NCBI GenBank assembly: GCA_030562195.1
Contig: JAUJPP010000002.1
Coordinates: 1,488,001-1,552,000 of the forward strand
DNA: 64,000 nucleotides
Direction of reading: 5' to 3'
Source: Nipponacmea schrenckii
Taxonomy: Eukaryota; Mollusca; Gastropoda; Lottiidae
Shown here: positions 22,290-32,560 of the stretch, in pieces
Layout: each line of letters begins with the position of its first letter
Numbering within the stretch: position 1 is the first letter of the stretch
Translations under genes and position numbers: made by a program
Notes under the pieces: model-generated
Told to the model about the DNA's origin: nothing
The model's input: only the letters and a program-made list of their open reading frames with translations
The model's database searches: none

Positions 22290-22580
22290 TGTGTTGTTAA
22301 TTTGTACTATTTGACTTTCAATGTATTGAAATAAATAGAATTTGAGATAAGGGTAACAACTTCGTTTCTAGAACACGTTCGTCGTCTCAATTATCCAGAT
22401 ATGTTATTTATTTGTGTTCAAGTCTACTTCCTCTAAACGGTGTCGAAATAATTAATTTCTATAAATAAAAGACCTTCCTACAAAAAAAACATGAATATGG
22501 TGGCAGTGAAGGGGTCAGACATAAAAAGATAGCTTAAATCCTCTAAAAACTCTGTTTTTTTACAATTTTTATAATCTAAG
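22290..22580. promoter_or_regulatory. Shared bidirectional promoter region
   Basis: 291 bp separate the start codons of nudC (minus) and the TMEM141-like gene (plus), so one region must serve both 5' UTRs. No TATA box is evident. A compact head-to-head pair of housekeeping-type genes with no TATA element fits a bidirectional promoter. Co-regulation is an inference. Confidence 0.6.
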
Positions 22581-23012
22581 ATGGAACAAAAACAAGAAAT
22601 AAGCCTAACTGAAGAAGAATTGCAACCTGAATTGCAAAAAGTTCCTTTGTATTTGACCAAAAGTAATCCATTCTTAAATGAGTATCTGAAATGTCAAGCT
22701 AAAAATATTGGAGCATGTGGTTTGGCAGGCCTACTAGCTGGTGCCTCTGTGATTATATTTCAAGAAATGTGTGTTATTGAAAGATTCATGAAAAGGGGAC
22801 CTAAACTTTTCATATTACCAACAGTACTAGGATTATGGACTGCCAAAGCATTAATGACAACCAACTCTAATTTGTGTCATGAAGATATGGAAATATTGTA
22901 TGAAAAACATGGTATGAAACCCTTGACAGGTATTGATTGGAAAACACCAAGCAAAAAATATCCTCAAAGTGAAGTAGGTCTTGATGGAAAGCCATTCAAA
23001 GATATACAGTGA
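22581..23012 (+). CDS. Small two-pass membrane protein, TMEM141-like, 143 aa
   Basis: A single-exon frame with a good start (TAAGATGG). An acidic N-terminus is followed by KSNPFLNEYLKCQAKNIG, then a hydrophobic segment (about residues 48-66, GACGLAGLLAGASVIIF) and a second (about 77-95, LFILPTVLGLWTAKALMT), then a soluble tail. The order NPF/PGL-x-EY-xx-CQ, TM, short basic loop (RFMKRGPK), TM matches the small TMEM141 family of unknown function. This copy is longer at both ends than human TMEM141. An AATAAA lies about 100 bp after the stop (near 23110). It is divergent to nudC. The family call rests on remembered similarity and is moderate. Confidence 0.7.
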   Translation: MEQKQEISLTEEELQPELQKVPLYLTKSNPFLNEYLKCQAKNIGACGLAGLLAGASVIIFQEMCVIERFMKRGPKLFILPTVLGLWTAKALMTTNSNLCHEDMEILYEKHGMKPLTGIDWKTPSKKYPQSEVGLDGKPFKDIQ

Positions 23013-24079
23013 GAACCAACATAAAACAATTATTTGTGTGACAATATTAATTTGAATGTGAATTTTTTTAATTAAATAATAAGTCTTGTAGTCTTCAATG
23101 AAACTAAGAATAAAGAGGATTGTTCAAAAATTGTTCTTTCCATGAAATGGGCAGCTGGTCCGTTTGCCTTATAATATATACTTTATCCAGATCTTTAGAC
23201 TGTTGGACCCTTATTTGAAAGGTGTGCATGTCTAAATCTACTTATGGCCTTGTGTTTGGTAAAGACAAAAATGAAATAAGAGCAAAACATGGTCAAGGCA
23301 AAAAATTATTATTATTTTTACAATCATTTATATAACAAATTATCACAATGTAATTCACAACATGATGATAAAATGCAACAATATGTAATATGTAAGAAAG
23401 TACAGTACTGGTATTTCATTTATTAATATGCTATTTATATTCAGTAAATTAACAATATTAGTTCAATTATCAATAAAAAGTTTTAGCCTTCATAATCCAA
23501 TTGCACAACTATAACAGAAGAGACCGAAGGCAAAATTTTCTCGCCAATATTATTTTATTGTGCCATTAGATTTGTGGTGTTTAAAAATATATTGTCGATC
23601 ATTTTCATTATAATATTTCAATCTGAATTATCTCAACTCGTGGCTGTAACAGTTAAGGCTCATAATCAAGGGAGGTAATGGGAATACATTGGTTCACAGA
23701 CAACAAACTTTCCATTGTTACATATTAACAATTAAATCATATCATTGGTAGACATTTTCATTATTTTGATTCGACCAGGCTTAGCTACTTGCTGCTATGC
23801 TTTCCGGATGCAAAATTAGTGCTAAAATGGTGTAAGACCTTAGATCTTCCTGGCCCCTAGACCTCACCCAAGGGCCAAATTGCTGATTAAGATCAACTTG
23901 ACCCTTCTATTCCATTCATAAAATGTATTTGGCCCTTTACAGAAATTAATTGAGAAGACCTTAACTTTAGACAAGAAGAAGCATAACCTTCGTCTCGGAT
24001 TGAGTTATCTGGATCTAGGCCTTCAAGTGTTTACTTTTCTGCACCCTAGTTGAGTCTTATAAAGATTCTTTACCAGAGG
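23013..24079. other. Gene-free stretch downstream of the TMEM141-like gene
   Basis: Holds the probable 3' UTR and polyadenylation signal of the preceding gene (near 23110), then AT-rich sequence in which I see no gene or clear repeat. Confidence 0.5.
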
Positions 24080-24345
24080 CTCTTCCCTTCCGATATTACG
24101 TCCAATCTATCTCTTTAAAAATATAGACTATAAGCGCAATTGTTTATTCCAAAGTCAAAAGAGACTACGAATATTATAACGTCATTATAACGTATTGTAA
24201 CGACTTATGACGTCATATCAATTGTCATCACTGATTGTTCTGAATTTCAACAGAAACAGCAGGATTTTCACTTTCTCTTATTATTTTCATAGAAATATCG
24301 AATATTCCTGAGAATTGACAAGAATTTTGTGAATTAAGGTGAGTT
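24080..24345 (+). promoter_or_regulatory. Duplicated promoter / first-exon block, copy 1
   Basis: The block with CTTCCGATAT, a CAATTGTCATCACTGATTG motif, TGTTCTGAATTTCAAC and CAAGAATTTTG ends in a splice donor (AAG|GTGAGT, near 24341). It recurs at 26155-26410 with its own donor (AAG|GTAAGT). Such a duplicate of promoter plus noncoding exon upstream of the gene at 27607 suggests an alternative, further upstream transcription start. Neither copy contains a start codon with a long frame. Confidence 0.5.
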
Positions 24346-24530
24346 TTGAACAAATCTTCATTGTGCTCCTGTTATTTTGGTAATTTCCTCTACTCTATAG
24401 GTAAATTTAACACTGTAATGCTTTGAACGTGTCACAATCATGATGTCTTGGCATATATTTATTTACCTCGGAGACGATAAATTCAAGAATTATATTTGCA
24501 CCAGAAGTTCCTGGTGTAGGAACTTTTAAA

Positions 24531-24809
24531 ATGAGAAGAAATGGTGAAAGATTTCGCAAGAAAAGAACTACAATTGAACCAGCTCAGAATGACGAACCAT
24601 GCTCTCTTGGTTTCGCAAACCGATGTGACGGTCAACATGGAACTGAGTTAAGTGGTGAAAAGTGGCTCGTCTGGACCGATAGATCTTTACGGCTACTGTT
24701 TAATTCGGAAACAGAAACGGGCTCTTTTGATACTGTTCCAGTCGGATCTCCAAGACTCGGCGATGATGAACTAGTAAAGAATCTGCGACAAAAGAATCTT
24801 TATATATAG
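24531..24809 (+). CDS. Unrecognised short ORF, 92 aa
   Basis: An ATG-initiated frame starting MRRNGERFRKKR, basic at first and acidic later (SETETGSFDTVPVGSPRLGDDE). It lies about 190 bp after the donor of the duplicated first-exon block. It has no membrane segment, signal peptide or family motif that I recognise. The local base composition is less AT-rich than its surroundings, which is mildly in favour of coding. It may equally be chance within an intron. Confidence 0.3.
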   Translation: MRRNGERFRKKRTTIEPAQNDEPCSLGFANRCDGQHGTELSGEKWLVWTDRSLRLLFNSETETGSFDTVPVGSPRLGDDELVKNLRQKNLYI

Positions 24810-24990
24810 ATGTGTCACAGTATCTGATAAACAGAAATTTCATCTAGACTTCTCCAAGTACGTCATCAACAGATTTGAAGTAAAATTTCAGGATCTCCAT
24901 TCCAACGACATAGAAGAGAAGAGAAATATTTACAGTATGTAAATACTTTGAAATATTTGTTTTTGCATTTAAGTTTAGGACTGTACCGTA

Positions 24991-25562
24991 CAGGGGCGCA
25001 GATAGCTTTTTCAATGTGGGGGGGGGGGCAGTGGCGTACCCAGACTTTACTCAAAAGGGGTCGGCATGAGAACGTTTCAGTTGAGCTTGTGACACCGTAT
25101 CTTTATAGCTCTCCGAAATATTATTGAACGAAAAGCACCTCCTAGCAGTTACTGATTTTTCCCGCCAATTAAATACGCTTGTCTGCCAGTGTCCGATGTA
25201 TTATACAGGGCGGGGTACGCCCGACAGGGCGCTGGGCGACCGATACCTTTCAAACTATAAACTTTAATTTCTTCGGCGGTCCGTCAATTTTATTGATCAC
25301 ATGACATGATTGACGAAAATATGCGACCGACTTCGTGACGAGGCGACGACGCTTCTAAAGAGATAGTGCAGAAAACGAACTAATTGTCCCCCTGTCGCCG
25401 AATGCGCAGAATTTGATGTTCTTGAATGCAAAATTTTGCATATTTTACGCCAACAAAAGACACCCTACTTAAACCATTTGTGGGGGGGGGGGGGCACATG
25501 ATATCATGCCCCCCTCCTGGATTTCTGACGGGGGGACGTGTCCCCCTGGATCTGCGCCCCTG
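24991..25562. mobile_element. Non-autonomous hAT-type MITE, 572 bp
   Basis: Terminal inverted repeats: CAGGGGCGCAGAT at the left and ATCTGCGCCCCTG at the right. The flanks are 8-bp near-duplicates, GTACCGTA (24983-24990) and GTACCCTA (25563-25570). Eight-base duplications and CAGGG ends are typical of hAT elements. It contains two poly-G runs (near 25017 and 25482) and, near 25030, CAGTGGCGTACCCAG, which looks like the end of another, nested or fused, hAT-type MITE. No transposase frame is present. Confidence 0.85.
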
Positions 25563-25570
25563 GTACCCTA

Positions 25571-26154
25571 TAGGTCATTCTTCACTTATTAACTTTCAAG
25601 TCTTGGACAAAACCTGTAATGATGTCGCTAAAAAGAGGATGGTGGAATGGGTCGATGGGTTGAGTCAATCTATACATTTTAAGAATCTTCAGGTGTGATA
25701 GAATGAAATATGTTATCATTTCAGAAAGAAACCAACAAGACTGCAACGATTAAGGCGAAGTTAAAAAAAACATCCAAGAACACAGTAGCTAGATCTTTGA
25801 CCTATAGCCTATAACAGCCTGTTTTAGCTCTTAACAAGACAATAGGGCCTGCCATTTATATTTTGAGATAAAAGAAATACAGTTTTAGGAAACCAATTGT
25901 ATTTTGTATTTTGGATAAAAGTGTATTTTTGAATTATAATTCTTTTTTCGTGAATTCACTTACCATTTTGAGGCTACAGATATCTTCATTGTCTTTACTC
26001 TTCTTTTCTTTGCAATGGTGACCTATATGGAACAACAATTGCATGGTCCCAAATTAAGCAAAGCACGAGGCCTTTACCTGAGTTATCAAGCAAATGGTTC
26101 TGACAATCAAGGAAGAAAGTGCATGATTCAGAGCATGACACGATCATTAGCAGG
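25571..26154. other. Gene-free stretch
   Basis: No gene or clear repeat seen. It lies between the hAT MITE and the second promoter-like block. Confidence 0.45.
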
Positions 26155-26410
26155 CTATTCCCTTCCGATATAACCCACCCCCAAGCTCAGAAATTCAGAG
26201 CAAAGTTTCTGTATTCTTAGGAATTGAAGACAAAAAAAAGACTTGATTTAAATAAGGTTAGAGAATATTGATCATATTATGACGTAAGAACAATTGTCAT
26301 CACTGATTGTTCTGAATTTCAACTGAAACTGCAGGATTCTCACTTTCTCTGATTATTTACATAGAATTATCAAATACTCCCGATAAGTGACAAGAATTTT
26401 GCGGATAAAG
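26155..26410 (+). promoter_or_regulatory. Duplicated promoter / first-exon block, copy 2
   Basis: Copy of 24080-24345, about 85 percent alike over the last 130 bp, ending in the donor AAG|GTAAGT near 26408. The next good acceptor is TTTCAG at about 27583, directly before the start codon at 27607. The simplest model is that this is the noncoding first exon of that gene. Confidence 0.55.
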
Positions 26411-27606
26411 GTAAGTTTTTCAAATATAATTTCCTTGTGTTCAGGTACGGTAATTCATTTCATTTTATTTTTTTGAAAATTGAATTGACCGCTTTGTTCT
26501 TTAACAAAGAATACACATATTACTGGTGTTTGCATCACTAGATCTAGAAGGCTATTCAAAATAGAGCTAGCACTAGTCAACAAAAGATTCTGAAATGGGC
26601 TCAAATATCCACATATAGGCTTTTAGTGCCTCCACTTATACACGTTGGTGTGTGGCAGCCTAAAACAAACTAAAAATAGGGTCTTTTTCGGTGATAGTCT
26701 AATGTCAGTGGTTCAAAATCACATCCCAAACATTAAATAACCACAACAAGTAAATAAAGAACGAGTTAGCAATTTTTCAAAAAAGGCACGAGATGTCTGC
26801 GGAATCCCGAACAGACATCCATCTATGCAATAATTTGATGGCAGTCTGTATATAACATAGAACTATATATAATTATATTTCTATGGTTATACAGAGTTAT
26901 CGTTCCTGTAATGTAAACAATTGAACAAAGCTGATCTTTTCCTTAATTATATAATAACAACTCTTATGAATGTGATATAAGGAATAAGAAAATTTGTATG
27001 AGATTGTGGACATGGGTGACGCCATAGATTTATACTAACCATATTTCATGTGGGCGTATAAGATTGATTGACATACCACACCGTTTTGACAGGACTATTT
27101 TGGACTGGGTTGAAATAAATTTCACCGTTTACTATTATCACCAAGGACGCCACGGTACGACTGGAGAGGAAAATATCACGGATTCTTTTTTTAACATGAA
27201 ATCACAATATGTTTGTGAAAAGGGTTGTGACTGGTGTTTTCAAATTATGTAAGTCTGTCTGTGTTCTTTTCGCTGTTTTAATATCCTTTCATTATCTTGC
27301 TTTACATGAGAAAATATGGCTGAACAGTCAAAACAACAATGAACTCATTTCATGAATGTTTGTTGTAAAGGCAATCATTATAAGCAATCAGCAAAATGTG
27401 ACTACTAAGAACTACTACTAGTATTAGGCCTATGGCTATATTAATTATTATGTAGGTTAGAAATTTAATCAGTAGAATTTGAACAACAAGCTCACTTGGG
27501 CTAGGTTAGACCTGCTGCTATTCGCCATAAGAAATTTCATTTCTTGTTTAAACCATATACATAATTTTTGGTGTCTCTTTCAGAGTTTAGTATCTAGAAC
27601 AAACTG

Positions 27607-29931
27607 ATGGAAATAGAAAAAGTTGGAACTGAAACTAGTTTACGGTTGATAGAAATTTCAGAAAGTTTGGCTAAATTAAGCAAAGATATAAATCAGACTT
27701 GCAAACTAAAAGAAAGTTTGCATAGAATTCCATTTGGTGAATCAGATTTAAATAATAGGGCTTCAACCTCCACCAATTATAACTTAAATGATTCAAGTTC
27801 GATGTTACTTGATAAGAACTCTACATTGAAGAAGTCAAAAGTGTCATTTTGCGACTTTCAAAATCTGTCAAATAAACCTTCATCTATAGAAAACAGTTTT
27901 GACTCAAAAAGTTCCATACTTAGAAATCCATCACCATCATATACATATCAGAACAGTTCTTCCTCAAAGTTAAATCAAAGTCTTTATTCGAATATGTCCT
28001 CCAGGAATAGTCTCAATCAAAATCCATCATATAGCAGAAGTAGAAATTTAAGCTCCTCCAAATCAAACTTTCAAACAAAATGGCTGCCAGAATTTTGGAG
28101 AAGTCAAACCTCAGTGAGTCCAAATCAAGAATCGAAATTGAGAGTGACACAAGAAGAATTTGATGCACTGAGATATTTTCCTACTACTCTTGGAGAACCA
28201 TCCTATTCTATGACCATTCCTGTACAGTCTGTGGAAAAACCTCAGCTCTCTTCTCGCTACAATTCCAGTCGGACCGTCAATAGAAGTTATAGTGGCAGTT
28301 CTTTTAATCTAAACCAATATGATAGTAGCAGATATGACCTTTGTGATAATGTTGAAAGTTTACACTCCATAATTCAACGAGCACCAACTACCTGTAAGTA
28401 AGCTCCTTTTACAATTCTTCACTCATCAAGGTCAACCTAGAAAAACACAATTAATGCTTTATCTTGGTTGTGCATAGATCAAAAGAACACCTTATGACAT
28501 ATCTACCTGATTCACTGGTCCGTGACATAACTGAGAACAATTTAGAGAACCAAAATAGTCTTTGTCCTATTTAGTTCAATTGTCTCAAAAGAACTTTTTT
28601 AAGATAAAGTACCGGTAGGGCTTTGTTGAATAACAGCCGCCATATTTTATTTTGTTGATTAACAATTACAAGCATGACTATATTGGCATTAGTCATTCTA
28701 AGACAGCCAGTACTATATTAAAGCAGAAGTCCCTATTCTGCAAATTTCAATTTTACAAAATAAACTGAGGCTTGATGGATATGCATGTATCAAAGATTGA
28801 AATAGAGCAATATAGATAAATACCTGAGTTATTCCCCTTTTATCAGTCTGTATAACAAGTGCAGGTTTGTGACATTAGTCTAGTGTCATCTTGTACACTT
28901 TATTTTACACAAATAATCCATGTGTAAGATAAGCACTATAATTGTAAAATCAATTTTTTATCTGCAGTAGCTGCCTCTATACCAGAATTATCTCCATTTG
29001 AAGAGCATTTGACTCAACTAAGATTAGAAAGATTACAAATAGAAGAAGATAGATTGAGAGAGGTGTTAAGAAGGGAAGAATTAGAAAATATGAGAGGTCC
29101 AGAACCAAAATGGTATGTTAAAATGGTCTTGTCCTTTAATTTTGCCCTTTTCTTTTCATCAATCTGATTGAATTAAAGCTATGATCTAGATATCAAGTTT
29201 CTACCTTTTACAAAAGTTTGACTAGAGTGAATCAATGTTCATTAATGATTAGCCTAAAAATTCCATTAAGGTGCAGGATCTGAGTTTTGAGGCAAAAGTT
29301 CTAAAATTGAAACATACCTTTCAATTATTTTCTAATGTTCTATTGTTTCAATTTTAGAAACATTGATTTTTTGGAGCATCTAGAGCTCAGCTCAAGATCA
29401 TGTCTCGTACATGTAGTTAACTACACAAAACAAAATATCAAGGTTTCAACTGGCTTTCACATAGTTTGAAACCTACCGTTACTCATTTTTGCATCAAGGT
29501 GCAGGATCTGAGTTTAGAAAAAAAAAGTTCTAATCTTTTCTATTTTTTTCTATTGTTCTATTTTTTCAATTTTAGAAAGATTTGGTTATATTCAATGCTA
29601 TTTTTTTTCTATTCTCTTCTAATATTTGCAGTTTTCTAACAACAGTTATACAATATTCTAATTTTGCTATTGATCTGCACCTTCCTCCATTTTTGGTACC
29701 TCCTTTTCTATAAGTTGACCTTATATAGATGGCTCACATAGCTTATATAAAGCTTTTATATTTTTGTATAGGTATGAAAGGAAAGATTCTAGTTTTAGTT
29801 ACGAAAATCATAAAAACACACAGCTAATTCGAAGTCAAGATAATTGGACTGAGCTTTTAAAAAGAAGAGAAAATATATTGAATGAGTCAAGAAAGATGGC
29901 AACTTTATATGCTTCAACACCAGTCTTTTGA
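27607..29931 (+). CDS. Protein of unknown function with C-terminal coiled coil, 363 aa
   Basis: Three coding exons: 27607-28393, 28968-29112 and 29772-29931. Borders are ACCT|GTAAGT, CAG|TAGCTGCC, AAATG|GTATGT and TATAG|GTATGA, and the frame is continuous for 1,092 nt. The first 30 residues form an amphipathic helix (LRLIEISESLAKLSKDI). A serine/asparagine-rich disordered region of about 220 residues follows. Exon 2 encodes a charged coiled coil (LTQLRLERLQIEEDRLREVL), then GPEPKWYERKD and a helical end (NWTELLKRRENIL). I do not recognise the family. The long disordered head with a short conserved coiled tail is common in centrosomal and ciliary proteins, but that is only a suggestion. A 5' UTR acceptor lies at about 27583. 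The exon 2 acceptor is a tandem CAGTAG, which allows two forms differing by one codon. Confidence 0.75.
28394..29771. repeat. Introns with a repeated block and possible MITE
   Basis: In the second intron, AAGGTGCAGGATCTGAGTTT followed by AAAGTTCTAA and TTCAATTTTAGAAA occurs twice (29272-29375 and 29495-29590). GATCTGCACCTTCCTCC near 29672-29688 is roughly the inverse of its start, so 29272-29688 may be a MITE with an internal duplication. Otherwise nothing was seen. Confidence 0.4.
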
Positions 29932-32299
29932 ATCCAAAATGGTTGTTTCAGCAACTGCTTTGCATTGAGGTAGTAGATCTAGAGCTTAGTTGTTTGTGTG
30001 GAAAGGATGTACATGTGAACCAAATGAAATTGGAATCATGAAATGAGACTTAAAGAAGCTACTACCTATTGTCTGGGCAAAGAAAAAAAATTGAATTTTT
30101 TCTATGTTTTTGTTTGTTTGAGAATTGGACTAGCAGGCTAAAAATCTTGAAATTGATACTTCCAATTTCAACTCAAAAAGTCCAAAATTTTGGCTGATTT
30201 TGAAGACATAATATTGGATGCTCATGTTTATTTTTCTATGAATGTTAAGTGCTAGGACAGATTTATATTTTTCATTTCGTAAACAGTTTTATTTAAATAT
30301 TGTATTGTCTAAAATAGTAGACATAGGTCCTAAAACGAATCTGTAACATTTTATGACTTCAGAAGGTTGACATTTTCATAAATTTCCTATTAAGAATGTA
30401 GTGTATGAACTTTTTACATTCCTATGTGTTAAACTGGAGATTATTTATAATTCTACACTCAATAAGTCATGAAAATGCTTTTCATATTTCATGTATAGCT
30501 TTTAGTTTATTGAATATGATTAAGGGTCCAATAATAATATTTTTTGTTGTGCCTCCTAGAATTTTTACTTTCTAAAATTTTTAAAAGCAAGCTTTAGTGT
30601 CTTCTTAGCTATTCCAAAGAATTTAAAAACATTAAAAAAAATTAAGTGATATTTTTTAATGTTGTTTCTGAGAAGTTGTCTTATTATAGTGTGTGTTTTC
30701 CTTGTTATTGTTGTTATATTTATAATATAATCTCTGATATATTCCTTAAGTTTGAAACAAACAGCATCTTACTACATAATGTGTTTTAAATCTTGTGTGG
30801 TACAACAACTAACAGCTTTAAGTCTAGAGTATTAATATTTCTTAAATTGGGCTTTGGTCAGTTGACTGTTCTGTTAAGATTGGGTTTTGAATGACATTTA
30901 GAAGCAGATGATGTTGGTGTTGGTTTTGATAATGTTTTCGGTATTTGACTGGTGGATCCAATTTGTCATAATCCAGAATCGACAATTTTCCATTCTCTTT
31001 GATCTCAAGTCATCTATTTTAAGTTATCAAGAGTTAAAATCTGGATACTCTCAGATTCTTTTATTTTGAGGTGGACCTGCATACGCAATTTACAGGACAT
31101 TCTTTGATCGATTTTAGTTATAACAATTTAAATAAATAAATAAAAAATACCATTGAATTATTCGATGAATTTGGTTCCGTTAGGAATAACAACATGTTTA
31201 AATTATTGCAATCCAGATAATGGGTCTCCTAGAACTTAACCCGTGTCAGCGAAATTTCCCAGACTTTTTAAGAACCAATCGTCTAAGTTAATTTGAAAAA
31301 AATAAGCAGAAAGCTGTATTGAGCTGGATTTTTTTGGAAAAAACCTGACTGGTACAAAAAAGCACCCGAAAAAACACAACAAAATTCTGAAGTATTGCTT
31401 TATGTAGTGTGTTTAGCACAACATAAAAATCGTCCACAAACATCCTTGTATGTCCAATCACTGTGTTCATTATATAAACATACATCTCGACACCAACCCG
31501 TTGTACCACAACTATGACTGTCACTTTCTGCAAAGAACATTTAAGGAAAATATAAAGGCCTGATTTAAGTCCATGCATGGATGATCCATTGCCTGATCAC
31601 CAAACACTGTCGACGACCCAAATCAGATCCGATATCTGGAAAGGAAACAGATCCAAAATAAAAACATATGAGGAACGACGGGTTATTAATTTGTTTCCTG
31701 TTTTCGAGGTATAGTATTAGTGACATTGTAACCTAATCCGTTCACTTTTAGTAACTACTAATATGTTTGGTACGGATCAGTTAATAATTGACTCTCCACC
31801 TGTCAGCCTATCAATAATGCACACGGTTACCGCAAGACACGACGTTACAATGGAACAACATAAGTTACAATGCACCAGAAACCTTACAACATTATAGGGA
31901 ATCTTCTTCCCTCATGTTCTTACTTCCACGATCCATAACAATCCTCATGCCCCCATTACCCCTCCGGATATATTTACCCCAACGGGCTTGTATTCAAGTT
32001 TTAGTTTAAAAAAGGATACGGCCACTTTTAATACCAGCTCTATTGGCCGTCTCTAATCCAAACGTATGTATGATCCAAGTGTAAGTTTCTGGACCCAATG
32101 TGGCGTTGTGGTATCTGGTTGGTATTTGAAAACTAAAGATGTTATGACGATCCCCTTTATTCCTCATCTTTAAGTTATCAGATGATATTAGTTCTAAATA
32201 TAGTACACAAATAATACATCTCCAAATATTCAGCATCTGCAAAAATTCAATCATATAACTAACAAGTTCAGTATAATGACGACACAGATCAATGGTTAA
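29932..32299. other. Long gene-free stretch
   Basis: Probably starts with the 3' UTR of the preceding gene. I see no supported gene. A plus-strand open frame without ATG (about 31330-31515) is noted under rejected items. Confidence 0.45.
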
Positions 32300-32560
32300 A
32301 GGGATACTGCGTCTTAGAATGAACATAAATGTGAAAATATTAGCCAATAAGAGATCTATTCATAGGTAAATATGCCTGCTGCCATAAATAACATAAAACA
32401 TTAGATAAATATAAAAAAAAAAACAAGTAATTTTACCCATCAAGATACATTTAATTATTGAAAAACGCTAGATTAAGCGTTTTTCAAAAATGACTGTTTT
32501 GTGAATATATTCTCATATTGACCATTCCTGAGAACTAAGATGCTAAGACGCACTATCCCT
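32300..32560. mobile_element. TTAA-flanked MITE, copy 3
   Basis: Begins AGGGATACTGCGTCTTAGAATG after TTAA (32296-32299) and ends CTAAGACGCACTATCCCT. The right flank is GGAA instead of TTAA, so it has mutated. The inner AATAACATAAAACATTAG block matches copy 2. A strong inner palindrome (AAAAACGCT ... AGCGTTTTT, near 32461-32489) is also present. Confidence 0.75.

Noticed and set aside
31330..31515. Plus-strand open frame with WKKPDWYKKAPEK
   Set aside because: Begins right after a stop, has no ATG and no convincing acceptor; could be a transposon remnant but nothing supports it.
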